Shown here in pieces: positions 1 to 10,279 of a stretch of DNA of 64,000 nt. The notes below the pieces were generated by a model. That model made no database searches and was not told the origin of the DNA. It worked only from the letters and a program-made list of their open reading frames with translations. The translations under genes and the position numbers were made by a program. This DNA is from Filobasidium wieringae (lineage: Eukaryota; Basidiomycota; Tremellomycetes; Filobasidiales; Filobasidiaceae). How positions within the stretch are numbered: position 1 is the stretch's first letter; each line of letters opens with the position of its first letter. The stretch covers positions 890,216 through 954,215 of the forward strand of contig BCIV01000007.1 in assembly GCA_001600055.1 (NCBI GenBank), read 5' to 3'.

Positions 1-1741
1 AGCGCAATGATGACTGCCGCCACTGGTCAGTCAAGCTGTAAGGTCAGCGTGAGTAAAGTGACACTTACTACCTGCAATAGCTCCGCCTGATAGTTTCTTC
101 CCAACGGGATTGACCAAGACGCCACCCAGACCAGGTTTCGCTGCTAGTCCGATGGACTGTCGCGATCGACCGTCAGTCAGCTGACCGCCTCGAATCAAAA
201 CTTGTTGAAATACTTACGAGCCCACCTCCCTGAGCGTAATGCAGAACCCTATGTGCATGGATAGATCAGCCTAGCCCGTCATGCTTAGAACACCTCTATA
301 CATACGTGTATACTCCGAGCAAGAAAGGTGTACCCATTACAACCTCTCTCGCCGCGTCCATCCCGCTCCTACCTTCCCAAGCGACGATGGCGCCATAACA
401 CAACCCCCCTCTCGCCCCTGAAGTGACCAATTGCGTGTCGTTGATTTTATACTGTCCGTTTGGTAAGTATATGGAGAAGGAGAAGGAGCTGTTACACGGG
501 ATCGTCCAGCGATTGGGGAATTGGCGATCGCGCGTTGAAGAGGGGATGTGGGAATAGAGAGCGATCGCGGTTTGTTCGGGAACGGCTATGTAGGGTGTTG
601 AGGGGTCGACCGTGACCTGTATGAGTCGAACCGATTAGCTGAGATGGGATTATGTATAATGAAGTACGATGGGGACTGACTCGGAGGTTGTTACCGGAAA
701 CATCATTCCCTCTTACAGTAAATCGGTTCATAGTCATAGACCATACGCTTCCACGGCTTCCGACAGGGGTGATCCAGTTCCTACTCCGCCAGGATTCGCG
801 TAAGTACTACATCGCAGACAGATGTCAAGGCGAAACACTAACCACGATCCAGAATGGGTCCCATCAGGTACAGCTCCCCAATGCATCGTGCCTATGGACA
901 AAAGTCCATCTTCCGCGCTTGTAGGCGGAGATATATCTAAGCCGACTGTGAACCCCGTCTGGTCCGCTAATGCAGAGATTATGGAATTATTCGGTGTAGC
1001 CTACTTGACCCTGAGTCAGCTGTCAAAGTGAAAAGGATGATCGAGAAATGAACAGAGCCTGACCTGATCGATCCCTAAGCCCCAGAATCCACTGGTATCA
1101 GGCGGAAACCCTTTCCTCCCGCCCCAATTCCCCCCGATTTGAGCCCCGGTTTCGTCCACAAACTCATTGACGAGTACGATCCTTCGCTTGATGGGATCTA
1201 ATCGGGCGTCTATGAGAGTTTCTGTTACTAGTTCACTCGTTATGTTCAAGAGGTTCGAAGAGACTAGGGGGGTAGCGGGGTAGGTATAGGCTAGACCTAG
1301 ATCTGAGAGGGAAAGGGTGGGTGAGAGGGTGGGCTCGTACCTACAAAGACGGTGTATCTTGTCAGCTCACATTTGGAGATAAGACGGGAATGGGATTTAC
1401 GATAAGACTTACTGGGCTGCATTTTGTACACAGGCTAAGCATTCCGTGCTGGCTACTAAAAGATAATTGACGCTGGTAGCTGCGATATCACATACAACCT
1501 CAGCCTCTCCGACAGTACTCGATCCCGCGCCTGACTCACATAAACTCAGATCCAATAGCTGAGTGACGAATTCCGTTCCGCTTCCTCCTACTCCTAGCCG
1601 TACTACGTTACTACCACCTGAAGTGGAGTAGATCGGGATGGACGTGTAGCCCGTTCCTAAGCGGGAATCTCGTTGGCGTTTTTCGATTGTTGAGCTGGTC
1701 GCCATTGAAGGTAAAAGCATAACGAGGAAGAGGAGAAGCAT
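1..1741 (-). CDS. Membrane-anchored aspartic-peptidase-like protein (A1 fold), probable pseudoenzyme, 3' end beyond window
   Basis: Eight exons can be joined in frame: 1741-1413, 1340-1064, 1000-843, 780-717, 616-306, 248-218, 156-72 and 22-<1. The ATG at 1741 opens a hydrophobic signal peptide (MLLLFLVMLLPS). The fold is read from A1 landmarks: NYLLVASTECLAC followed by QYEPTLSPTLS (the usual WVAS..C..C then DPS.S.T), SGFWGLGI (usual GILGLG), STPYIAVP after the second catalytic position, WTIPC, and MGTPFLLGVYTV near the C-terminus (usual GDPFLRNVY). The last visible exon enters a hydrophobic run (GAIAVAAVIIAL), probably a membrane anchor. The first DTG aligns best with ATS and the second is DPS, so one catalytic Asp appears lost and both triplets are degenerate. 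Fold assignment is fairly secure; loss of activity is inferred. The protein is probably secreted or at the plasma membrane. Confidence 0.75.
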
Positions 1742-2553
1742 GTTCGACGATGTAAGGTTTAGATAGAGGTATATCTCTTCGTCTACCGAGCGGGATCTAA
1801 AGGACCTTCAATATCGACTCCAGAGGTATATGTCAAGGTATTGATGGATGGTCGAGTCGCGGTGACGATCAGCGGGTCAGGTAGGGTTGCGACGAGAAGA
1901 GTTCAAACCTGCCACCAGGTCATGAAACAAGATGAGATGGATGGAAAGGATTGGCAAGTTACAAGACGATCGTGAACAGAGGTTATGGCATTTGTTGTTG
2001 TCGGCGATTGTATACCTTTGGGTTTTTCGCTTATTCATCGATGATCCGCCTGCGAGCCGGACTCTTCGCTCATAGAAGAAGGGTGAGTCAATTGTCTCGC
2101 ATGTCTCGTTCCTCGTGGCCCGCGACTAGTCACGGTCGTATATAGAAGTTTCCATCTGAGAAGAATGCTGTTCCATACATTCCATCAGATGTTGAGGTAG
2201 TTTCTAGCGTTCAATCATGATGTCTGGTCCTGAAACACTTGTGACGTATTAGTGACAACAATTAGCTTCCGCGATGCGCCCGCTCGCTCGGCCGTGTTTC
2301 AACTTCGGATTCAAGACGACGAGGAACACAAACGTGTGTCACGGTGATAGATCGGGGACTACAAATGTCGCAGTGCGTTCCTTTGACCAAGAATGTCAGC
2401 TTTATATTCCGCGTCCTCCACCAGAACACCTGACTAGCTATAAAAGGGAGAGTTAAAACGGTTGCAACTGCAAGATGGGGCGCCGTGTAAAATACTGCCC
2501 TAATTCCGGTTTTCACAACCTGTTGACATTCGTACATATATCCTGCACTTAAG
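1742..2553. other. Intergenic, promoter region of two divergent genes
   Basis: This holds the 5' flank of the minus-strand aspartic-peptidase-like gene and the promoter of the plus-strand gene starting at 2554. Short reading frames here lack protein-like composition and splice context. A CCTTTGA motif (2380-2386) and a TATA box (2439-2446) lie at the right end. Confidence 0.5.
2439..2446 (+). promoter_or_regulatory. TATA box (TATAAAAG) of array gene 1
   Basis: TATAAAAG lies 115 bp upstream of the ATG at 2554, with CCTTTGA 53 bp further upstream. The same arrangement recurs before four other genes of the array. Confidence 0.6.
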
Positions 2554-3079
2554 ATGGCAAGGTCTAGCAACAACTCGTTTTACGAAGTGTAAGTGATTTG
2601 GATGTACAACGATTTCACTCAAGCATAAGTGAATCTAAACTTTCGTGTTTCTAAGAAACTCATTTTGGTCTGTCGAAGATCCCGCGGAGCAAAGGGTATC
2701 GGTTCAGTCGGATGGTTCAACGATCACATACGTCAGTAGTTCAGGAGCCACGGACGCCAGTGGCGTACCTGTGCGAGCCGATCATAAAGCCTGTGCATTC
2801 GATGACAAGTCAAAGTTCCTCTATGGCTTCATACTGAACGACGGTCGCACCTGGTTTTTCTTCGTGCCGCGTGGAAAGGGAAAATCATTCGAGGAGGAAA
2901 GCATGAAATGGCTGGGGAGATATAAAGATGGGAAGGGTGTCTGGGTGGTCATTCAGAGGGATGGCCCTGACGGCAGAGAACAATTTCCCCCAACTCAAGT
3001 GCTCGAGCCTATAGAGTTGCTCAAAAAACTGATTGCTTGTGCAACAGCGCTAGACATTCTTGTTCAACATCCTCGTTGA
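2554..3079 (+). CDS. Array gene 1: small protein of unknown function, 152 aa
   Basis: Exon 1 (2554-2588, 35 nt, MARSSNNSFYE) ends in phase 2 at GTAAGT and joins exon 2 (2656-3079) after TTTCTAAG. The product is not recognised. After a Ser/Thr-rich stretch it shows a strand pair (FLYGFILNDGRTWFFFVP), a charged helix (FEEESMKWLGRYKDG), a second strand region (GVWVVIQRDG) and a C-terminal helix (IELLKKLIACATALDIL). The same strand-helix-strand-helix order can be drawn in the downstream genes. No signal peptide or membrane segment is evident. A TATA box and a CCTTTGA motif precede it. It is probably a diverged member of a lineage-specific family; function unknown. Confidence 0.6.
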
Positions 3080-4226
3080 TCTGCTTCACGATTGGCAGGA
3101 TGTATGGAGGGAACAACAAGCATCGTTGTCCAGCCTGACGTAGCGTATATACAAAACACAAATGACTGAGACGAGTTCGAAGCCCGGTCGATCGATATGA
3201 TCACAACTCTACGAAGATCAAACTTCAGAAAGAACTGAGAGTTTGACGACTCGCCCGTGTTTGGTTCAACCCTGAGAATGTATCGACTAACATGGCTAAC
3301 CCTCCCATACGTTGATGGCTGAGGTCACAATCTCAACGCCGATTATGGTTCCACGCTCAGGAGTTACGCTAGAACCCGATTTCGTGTGATTATTAAGAAT
3401 CATCGTTGTGAAATTTAGCCTACCCCGACCAGCAGAACTGTTAGCGAATAGTAATTGATTCAGAATCTGATGTCCCAACCATTGAACGACTCTGTACTAG
3501 ATGCTTGTTTCCAGGTTTGGATGATTATCGAACACAGCGATGCAAGCCGTCGCGGTTTGATGAACGTTGCCGGATACTTAGGCTATGCCATCCTTCTTGT
3601 GTCTGAGATTATGTACGGTTGCAGTGCCAGACATCTCCATCGCTGGCAAGATGACTCCGGATAAGATAGCATAGCTGCGTCAATAAATGGAGTTTCGTCG
3701 TGTACCACGTCACCGCTGCAACACCGCACAGAAGGACCGAAAACTTGTCATACCGAACAAAGTCGAGTATCCGGCATCGAAAACCTCTTCTACGAGGGTC
3801 GATCGGCTTGATATTCTCCAATATCATCGTTTCATTCACTTTGATATCGAAGTTATTCCTGCTCATGACTGCGATCGGTGTGTCGGTCTGCTTGTGGAAC
3901 ACCCCCAGTCGCGCCACTCGCGAATCGACTCGACCACATTCCGACATGCCGCGACCTTCCTTTGATGAAGACGATAACGCTTGCTTCGAAATACAGGTAT
4001 AAGAGAAGTCAAAGACAATGAAGTCAAGCTCGATACTTCCACCTTCCAGACTTCTTATCATGAACCTAGTCTGAACATCGCGTAATGTCAGTAGCATCAG
4101 TAGACACACGAAGCGAAAACACACAAGATGACGATGGTGCTTCTGTTCTGTCCGTGTTGGTTCATTTGCACTCCAAGGGAGCCCTTTGATTGACTCCTAC
4201 GTTTTCTGTATCATAGGTCTCGTTTC
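3080..4226. other. Gap between array genes 1 and 2, no secure gene
   Basis: Open frames occur on both strands, notably a 171-codon minus-strand frame at 3609-4124 listed separately. No TATA-plus-short-exon arrangement like that of the neighbouring genes was found. It may hold decayed array material, but no recognisable remnant was identified. Confidence 0.35.
3609..4124 (-). CDS. Doubtful hypothetical protein, 171 aa
   Basis: An uninterrupted minus-strand frame starts with an ATG and a hydrophobic stretch (MCFRFVCLLMLL) that could be a signal peptide, with another hydrophobic patch near residue 130. No family resemblance or supporting splice sites were seen. A competing 100-codon frame lies on the plus strand at 3700-4002. 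It is kept only because of its length in a region otherwise without genes; it could be chance. Confidence 0.2.
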   Translation of the reverse strand: MCFRFVCLLMLLTLRDVQTRFMIRSLEGGSIELDFIVFDFSYTCISKQALSSSSKEGRGMSECGRVDSRVARLGVFHKQTDTPIAVMSRNNFDIKVNETMILENIKPIDPRRRGFRCRILDFVRYDKFSVLLCGVAAVTWYTTKLHLLTQLCYLIRSHLASDGDVWHCNRT

Positions 4227-4736
4227 ATGGACAGTATATCCAGCTCAACCCCCGGTACTGTCGTGACCATTCAGCTCTCAATCGGTCCGCGGAGTTGTAT
4301 CGCTCTGGTGGATGCGGATGATGATCGTGACCCACGCTGGATTCAAATCGGGGACGAGAGACAGTCCACAGCAAAGATGATACCCCAGGTACCGCAATCC
4401 GAAACGGCGCTCAACTGGTATGTCACCTTGAACAACCTCAAAACCTCTGAAGACCAGGACAAATGGAAGTAGAAGTTTGAGGTATATGACCCTATATATG
4501 CCGCCTTTGAAGAAAAGCTGCAAGAGTTTATCGACAAAGTGCATTTCCTTTGCAATCCCCACGACCCTTACAGAACCATTTGTACGATTGCGAATGACGG
4601 TCAGGGGCATCTTCAATGGGATACTACCTTCCTTTGTAACACCGATTGGAAAGATGCGGTACACAGTTGCCGCATGATACTCGTGATGCATGCTGATGCT
4701 TTACATAAAGCTATGCTTTACGAAAAGTTATCTTGA
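4227..4736 (+). pseudogene. Array gene 2: unknown protein interrupted by an in-frame TAG
   Basis: One frame runs from ATG 4227 to the stop at 4734-4736 with a TAG at 4470-4472. On both sides of the TAG the frame looks coding: before it come STPGTVVTIQLSIG and NWYVTLNNLKTSEDQDKWK, after it KFEVYD, a helix (AAFEEKLQEFIDKV), a strand pair (TICTIANDGQG) and a final helix. This matches the strand-helix-strand-helix layout of neighbouring genes. A 55-nt GTATGT intron ending at the TAG would create a TGA at the junction. An 84-nt intron from GTACCG at 4389 stays in frame but removes the first strand. A nonsense mutation or readthrough is preferred. No TATA box is evident upstream. Confidence 0.45.
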
Positions 4737-5032
4737 TGTCAAATATGCACACAATCTCATGACCTTACATGTTATAACCAGTTTGCCATCTAAGCTATTT
4801 ACCTATCACCGATCGATTTGATAAGCTCGTGACCAGCAAAGGGTTTGACAGACAAGCAGCCTGTTGCGGCCTACAAGATACCTCAGCGTCCTGCAAGCTA
4901 ATCACGACCGGATCGAACTAGGCCGAGTCTGGACCTGAAACACCGAGGATTATCCATCCAGCGCCACAGTGAGTTAAGAGGCACTTCCTTTCATTTGCGT
5001 ATAATCGAACCCATGTGATGTCGTCAAGCACC

Positions 5033-5040
5033 TATAAAGG
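5033..5040 (+). promoter_or_regulatory. TATA box (TATAAAGG) of array gene 3
   Basis: TATAAAGG lies about 200 bp upstream of the first supported coding exon, with CCTTTCA at 4987-4993, 40 bp further upstream. Confidence 0.55.
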
Positions 5041-5232
5041 GGGACTGATTTCACCCCCAATCGACGTATCGCCGTCTTTGTTTGCCATGTCAGAAGTCAC
5101 ACGTTGTCACGCGCAGTTTTAACAGAAGCATGTCACAGAGTCACACGTCTATCGTGCAAGCGTCAGGCAGCTAGCATATTGATAGAGCCTAGCAATATGT
5201 CTATCTGTGCGGTACTAGCCTTTCCTCTTTAG

Positions 5233-5756
5233 GAGTGAGCTTCAATCTGAGCACCCAGGGAACTAACGGGACTCACGGAGCTGATAGAACTGGAGCAACT
5301 GAGGAAACCAATGGAATCCATGGGAGTAATGGGTCTTTTTCAGGTGATGTCGGAGTTTACCTTGGTAGAACTGAAGACATCATGGTCTGTTTCGACTTGT
5401 TCACTCTACCCATTGATGGTTCTGTTCAAGAGGTCGAACGCTGGAGATTCGTGTTACAAGATGATCAAGTCGAAACGTTCAGTATTAAGGCCCAAAGCCT
5501 TGCTGATAGACTGCCGGATCTCGTGAATGATCTATCCGATGGAAGCGGCGTTGCGGGCACCCAGTTACTATACAGTGTCTGGCATCCTGGCACACCCAAC
5601 GACAACTGTGTAGCATCAACAAAATGGAGCGGCCCGGTCTCTTTCGCGAACATAAACGATCTGATCAAAGAACTCTTGCTGCCTTTGGTTGATGAAGTTA
5701 AAATCCGTCTGGTCCATAAGGCACTTGGACCGTACCTGTATGGTCTACAAGCTTAA
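5233..5756 (+). CDS. Array gene 3: small protein of unknown function, first exon unresolved
   Basis: The frame from the acceptor near 5232 (CTCTTTAG) to the stop at 5756 has no usable ATG before residue 58, so a short upstream exon is expected. Candidate ATGs lie at about 5086 and 5130, but no donor stands out. The N-terminus is a Gly/Asn/Thr/His-rich linker (repeated TNG, THG, IHG, SNG). It is followed by strands (DIMVCFDLFTLP, RWRFVLQDD), a helix (FSIKAQSLADRLPDLVNDL), strands (GTQLLYSVW) and a helix (INDLIKELLLPLVDEV). This is the same order as in the flanking genes. Function is unknown. The extent of exon 2 is more certain than its exact start. Confidence 0.55.
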
Positions 5757-6392
5757 GCTAGAAAAATAAATAATATATCACGTATAGCAAAGGTGTAAAT
5801 CATCACGAGAATCAGATTGGTGATCAGGCTTATATCATCTGATGTACTTATCAGCCATTTTGAACCATTCGGGACTGGAGCCGCATCTTTGTGGAACTGT
5901 AGGACTGAGAAACCTTTGATTCAATCGAAAGCATACCTAGGCCTGATTGGACTTAGTAACGCCCCTCGCCACCTGCCAGACCAGTAGAATCTCTTATTTT
6001 GACTGAAATAAGGTAAACATCGTCCCGTATACTTGGTTCTGAGCGAAGCGACTTAACTTCAATATTCAGTTGGACTGACGAAAGAGAGTTCCGCTGGGGC
6101 GTACAGCTGAAGTTCGTCTCGGCCATGTTTATGCTTCAGCTTCTTTGGGAAGCGGTTCCGCGCGGTTGGGGCGCGTTTCATCCTGAAACAGATGGCCAAT
6201 GACGGCGTGATGAAGGCTCTATGACGATATTATCCGCCTTTCCTTTCAACAATCCTTAAATTGAACTATCGCAGCTCACGCCACCGGTTTCCTGAACCTA
6301 AATAAAAGGCAGCAGGGGAACGAAGGGAATTGAAAGCTTCACCTTTAGTCAAGATGCACAATATCGATCAGCGCTCAAAAGGATAAATCAAA
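5757..6392. other. Promoter interval between array genes 3 and 4
   Basis: No gene was found. It contains CCTTTCA at 6242-6248 and an A/T box (AATAAAAGG) at 6301-6309 in front of the gene at 6393. Confidence 0.45.
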
Positions 6393-7089
6393 ATGCCTAG
6401 ACAACGACACGCAAGGACCTTTTCGTACGTGAGACTTCGGAAGACTTCTCGTTCATTTTCATACGTTCAGCTCATATAAGTTCCCCTTGATACAGACCGG
6501 AAAGTACTTACACCGCTCCTATCCGGAGGTCAGACGAGATCGACTGGGAAGAGTTTTGCAAAGATCCCTCTTCATTGACAAAAGCCAGCTCTTCTAGACT
6601 TTCTTCAGAGGATCAGAGGATTCACGGTACAGTCAATTATACCTGACTAGCCGTGACAGTGATGCACCGACATCCTATACGTGTCTTGCAGCCTCGCAGG
6701 CGAAGCACTACAAAAAGTTCGCAGAGGAGGAACGAATTTATCGGTGGTCTGTAGAGGTTGATGGGCAGGGGATCCATCACCTGGCTTCTTCTGGTGGATG
6801 TTTCTCAACTAAGACATTCATGGAGAAGTTGGAAGCATTTTCAAACTATCTTGCAGGGAGAAAGGGAGGCCAGACAATCTCGATTGAAGTATGTGCGGAG
6901 AAATGCACGGAAATAGCTCAATCGAACATTGAGCTATTCCAGACGAGTAAAGCTATTCCGTTCAGTATCGCTGGTAAATTAGCGACACCGGTTCTAGAGG
7001 TCGACGAGGCTGTTTGTAGATATTTGAAACCGCATGCTAAGATCTTCAGCCGATTCTATGACCGAATCGGGCAAAGCGTCGATGTGTAG
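6393..7089 (+). CDS. Array gene 4: small protein of unknown function, 186 aa
   Basis: Three exons join in frame: 6393-6424 (32 nt, phase 2), 6496-6626 and 6692-7089. The first donor is GTACGT. The first exon encodes MPRQRHARTF, and exon 2 a polar Ser-rich linker (SSSRLSSEDQ). The body has a strand pair (YRWSVEVDGQGIHHLAS), a helix (FMEKLEAFSNYLAG), a strand (TISIEVC) and a C-terminal region of mixed strand and helix (EVDEAVCRYLKPHAKIF). No known domain was recognised. The short phase-2 first exon matches genes at 2554, 8235, 9391 and 10363 and argues for common ancestry despite low sequence identity. Confidence 0.6.
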
Positions 7090-8234
7090 ACTCTGTCTGC
7101 ATAGCTCATTGACTACGCGAAATTGTTTGATGGTGGTACGAATCCCGGTAGAGGGGTATCCTTGCAATATGCTGAACATGAAATTCTTATTTGGGTATCA
7201 TATTCAGTCCCCTCGCTTCGATTAGCAGCGAATTAATCAAAGCCGCACTATGTACGCTCATCTGATAGCCTATCTTTCGGAATGTGTTTTCGAGCCTTTT
7301 TCGCCGCCTCCTCGCCAATGTTTCAAACTCCATGTCGCAGTTCTGTAGCCAAATTGGATCCATAGACCTATCTTCGATATCGTAATCTGTCTTACTCAGC
7401 CCGCTATCCTATGCGGGTTTGATTTGAAGTTGCCCCAAGAATATGCCACGCGAGCACCCTGCTGCATGACCTCGGTACTGACTCCTCGTGTAGTTATATC
7501 CCAAATCTTTTTGCTACAAGGGAGGGATATGGATGGTTGTTATGATCGACTACTTACGCGCGAGTCCAAACACCTGCTGCGACCAACAGATTCTATCGAT
7601 TCGTTTTGGTATAAAAGAGAGCGATTCATAACTGTAGTTGAGTACTCTTGGCTTCACTCGTGTCAGGTATATTATTGGTACAATCGATAAAAACGGCAGA
7701 TCGCCAGGATCCTTCTCTCAAAAAGACTCGGCTATCAGTGGATGCCGGATGCCTTGAGCAGCTGCCTATGGGCTGTACAACGATCTATTACGACGCCCAA
7801 AGGACGTTCTTGGCCAAAAGGCTCGTTACCTTGTGACGTGACTCTTCATGGCCAATAGCACGCTTCCTTAGCTTCCTTTTAGCATTATTGTCAAAGGTAT
7901 CCCTCAGCACGTCAATAGTCTGTGGCGATTGCATAGGAAGCCACATCTCACACGTGATCTCCAGAAGACCGATGTTCTCGTGACGCGTAAACCTCCTTTG
8001 CTGCCGTTAGCGTTTCAGTTGGCTGTCGCGTCATCGAACGATCACCTTTCATGCACCTCGTTATGATGGAAGAACCGTGATTGCACCATTGCACACCAAC
8101 GAGTTCAAATATCAGTATATAAGGATGCATGCGTGTATGCGTGTTCTGTGGTCTAAGTATCTATCCTCCATCTTTACCGACATCGCTAACTCTCGATTCA
8201 GCTCAAGATACTATACACAACTGACGGTAATACT
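7090..8234. other. Large gap in the array; orphan TATA box at 7610
   Basis: A good TATA box (TATAAAAG, 7610-7617) is not followed by a recognisable array-type gene. A 62-codon frame at 7648-7836 has no family pattern. This may be a decayed array member. The right end is the promoter of the gene at 8235, with CCTTTCA at 8045-8051. Confidence 0.4.
8116..8123 (+). promoter_or_regulatory. TATA box (TATATAAG) of array gene 5
   Basis: TATATAAG is 119 bp upstream of the ATG at 8235; CCTTTCA lies 65 bp further upstream. Confidence 0.6.
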
Positions 8235-8871
8235 ATGCCTTTCAAGAGATCCTCTAGTCCCAGTCGTCTCAGCGCCAGCTCGAATAGGTACGTATGATTG
8301 GTCTATAGTACAAGATGTCCGTTCGTTTACTCTTGGGTTTGACAGGCCGACCAAACGCTCGAGAACGTCTGGTTCCTTCGATGCATCCAAAGGTACAGAC
8401 GGCTCTACATTCGAGTCACAAGGAGATCTCACGATCTCATCGGTCAGATCTCATGACGGAGGATCATCCCTTACAGCCCAGTTCAAATTGATGATATGGA
8501 CTCGTCTGGACTCTCAATGGACCCAAGATCAGTATTTTACGTTGTTATCGAAATCCAAAAACGAGCATGGCCAGCAGGAAGCACTCAAGGTGGACGCCGA
8601 ATGGTTGCGGAAAACTCATGAGCAGGTTGAAAGTCACTGCAGGTCGCTGCAGGACTACACCGAGCTTGAACCAGATACAAACCTCAGCCCTCCTGCAATG
8701 GGATGGTTGAAAATTGTTTTATTTCACGAAAACCGCCGGAGCCTTGTGATGGAGTGCCGCCATCTGATCGAAACTGTTCAAGGTCTGGAGAAACTGCTAC
8801 AGAAACTGGGTCTTGAGAAGTCTACGTCCATGGAAGTGGAGTTACACACACCCATAGGTTATATCTATTGA
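8235..8871 (+). CDS. Array gene 5: small protein of unknown function, 192 aa
   Basis: Exon 1 (8235-8287, 53 nt, MPFKRSSSPSRLSASSN) ends in phase 2 at GTACGT; exon 2 runs 8346-8871 after TTTGACAG. A longer frame from 8077 reads through the intron and is not preferred. After a Ser/Gly/Asp-rich linker come strands (FKLMIWTRLDSQ, YFTLLS), a helix (LKVDAEWLRKTHEQVESHC), strands (GWLKIVLFHENRRSLVMEC) and a helix (ETVQGLEKLLQKLG). ESHCRSLQDY and GLEKLLQKLG align with SEHCRKLPGY and GLQSILEGLG in the next gene, the clearest pairwise similarity in the array. Function is unknown; a nuclear or cytosolic location is likely because no signal peptide is seen. Confidence 0.65.
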
Positions 8872-9390
8872 TTATACGATTGCTAATTGTGATCGAGGAC
8901 TGTTCACAGCTACCTTTGTATTCGAGTCTTCTTCCTATTGCATCCCATACTCTGGGGGTTTCCGCGTGAATCGACATGCTCATATAAGATGGGCTGTTTA
9001 CTCCTCTTTTAGTTATCCATAATCATTTTTGTAAACGTGTCATTCGATGAAGGTGTAGGGCTAGTCTAAAGATCTCAGGGCTGTAATAGTGCAAGCCAGC
9101 CAGAATTGCTAGCGGGTTTATGAAGCAGTTGGGGCCGTCGTTATACGTGTAGTCCCTCGCAGAAGCCGACATATCCCTTCTTACATAATCTTGAAGACTG
9201 ACCAGCCATAGATCTCAGCATCGCAGTCATCATGACGTCAAGAAGTGATGATTCGGTAAGCGCTACGTTATATGTTCTCCTGTAAGAACCTGAGGTTGTT
9301 CTGTTCAATATATAAATACACGGACGCGCGTTTGGCGGGATCGCACACAGCGTTCTGCATTCTGCTGAATCGCTCTGTATTCTTTCAACC
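8872..9390. other. Promoter interval between array genes 5 and 6
   Basis: No gene was found. It contains a palindromic CRE-like TGACGTCA near 9234-9241 and the TATA box at 9308. Confidence 0.4.
9308..9316 (+). promoter_or_regulatory. TATA box (TATATAAAT) of array gene 6
   Basis: It lies 83 bp upstream of the ATG at 9391. No CCTTTSA motif was found upstream, unlike five sister promoters. Confidence 0.5.
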
Positions 9391-9957
9391 ATGGATCTTC
9401 CTCACTACGACAATTCTAACGTATCAAATAGTCTGACTTCATGGTATGTATCCCAAAGATCTATCGTAAAACACGATCTCCTGATTGCTTCCGAGACAAG
9501 TTGTGCCCAGGATGGTCAAACTGGAGATAGATGCAGCATATCCGACACAGTCTCTGCGTCGAATTTTCCTTCCTCAGGAGATCGTTCGTTACCAACGTCA
9601 AGTCGCCTGTTTCGAGTTGTGATCCGTAGTATCAGAACCGGGGGAGGCGGAGATAAGCTGGTAGTCAACCAGTCTCACGAAGTCTTGTTGAGCGGCGAGG
9701 ATTGGACATTGGCTTACGAAGCGTTATCCGAGCATTGTCGAAAGCTTCCAGGTTATTTCGAAGTAAGAAACAAATCAGTTCCTGAAGATAAGCGTATACT
9801 GGTGAACTTGAAGGATAATGGCGTAACCCACACTCTGGCGGATTATATCGAGGACAAGACATTGATGCTTGGCTTGCAGAGCATACTCGAAGGTCTGGGT
9901 TGCACGGCGTCGGAAAGCACATGCTCCCCAGAAAACTTCTTGAAGGGAAGCGGATGA
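9391..9957 (+). CDS. Array gene 6: small protein of unknown function (188 aa unspliced, about 169 spliced)
   Basis: The frame is open from ATG 9391 to the stop at 9957. A 57-nt phase-2 intron (9444-9500, donor GTATGT) could be removed, which would give a 53-nt first exon identical in length and phase to that of the gene at 8235. The protein has a polar linker, strands (LFRVVIRSI, KLVVNQSHEVLLS), a helix (WTLAYEALSEHCRKLPGYF), strands (KRILVNLKDNGVTHTLADY) and a helix (LMLGLQSILEGLG). Two motifs match array gene 5. Function is unknown. Confidence 0.6.
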   Translation: MDLPHYDNSNVSNSLTSWYVSQRSIVKHDLLIASETSCAQDGQTGDRCSISDTVSASNFPSSGDRSLPTSSRLFRVVIRSIRTGGGGDKLVVNQSHEVLLSGEDWTLAYEALSEHCRKLPGYFEVRNKSVPEDKRILVNLKDNGVTHTLADYIEDKTLMLGLQSILEGLGCTASESTCSPENFLKGSG

Positions 9958-10155
9958 GCGGAAGCGTAGTTGGGACTTCTGGAGAAGCCAGCTGTGTAGC
10001 TGTTGACGATGTCTCAGTAAGATTATGCTAGAATATCACTGATTGCCAAGATGAGAGTCTGGTAGCAGCGAGCGACCAACTTGCGCCGCCAGCTTGGGAC
10101 CGTCAGCATGTGAAGGCTGGCCCTTCAGTCTCTCTGTAGCCTCTTGCAACAACCC

Positions 10156-10226
10156 ATGACGTAGATAGATGTTTTCCTTTGAGCCGCTTGCAGCAATCTA
10201 TGACGTCGATAAATACTTTCCTTTGA
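10156..10226 (+). repeat. Imperfect direct repeat of 27 bp, probable upstream activating elements
   Basis: Unit 1 is 10156-10182 and unit 2 is 10200-10226, separated by 17 bp. Each joins a CRE-like half site (TGACG) to CCTTTGA. Their position 50-120 bp upstream of a TATA box suggests paired activator sites. Confidence 0.55.
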
Positions 10227-10279
10227 TCAACGCATCCGTTTCGAGAACCGTGAGTCGTCGCCTCTAACCCATAAAAGCG

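Noticed and set aside
492..737. Minus-strand 81-codon frame as the C-lobe of the aspartic-peptidase-like gene
   Set aside because: A 100-nt intron (716-617) moves the true frame; only the first residues up to NRFT belong to the gene, and the real second catalytic block is VDPSTPYIAVP in another frame.
652..1031. Plus-strand open frames antisense to the aspartic-peptidase-like gene
   Set aside because: The minus strand carries a coherent multi-exon A1 fold here; the plus frames are its shadows.
3700..4002. Plus-strand 100-codon frame
   Set aside because: No splice context, TATA box or family pattern; it overlaps a slightly better minus-strand frame that is itself doubtful.
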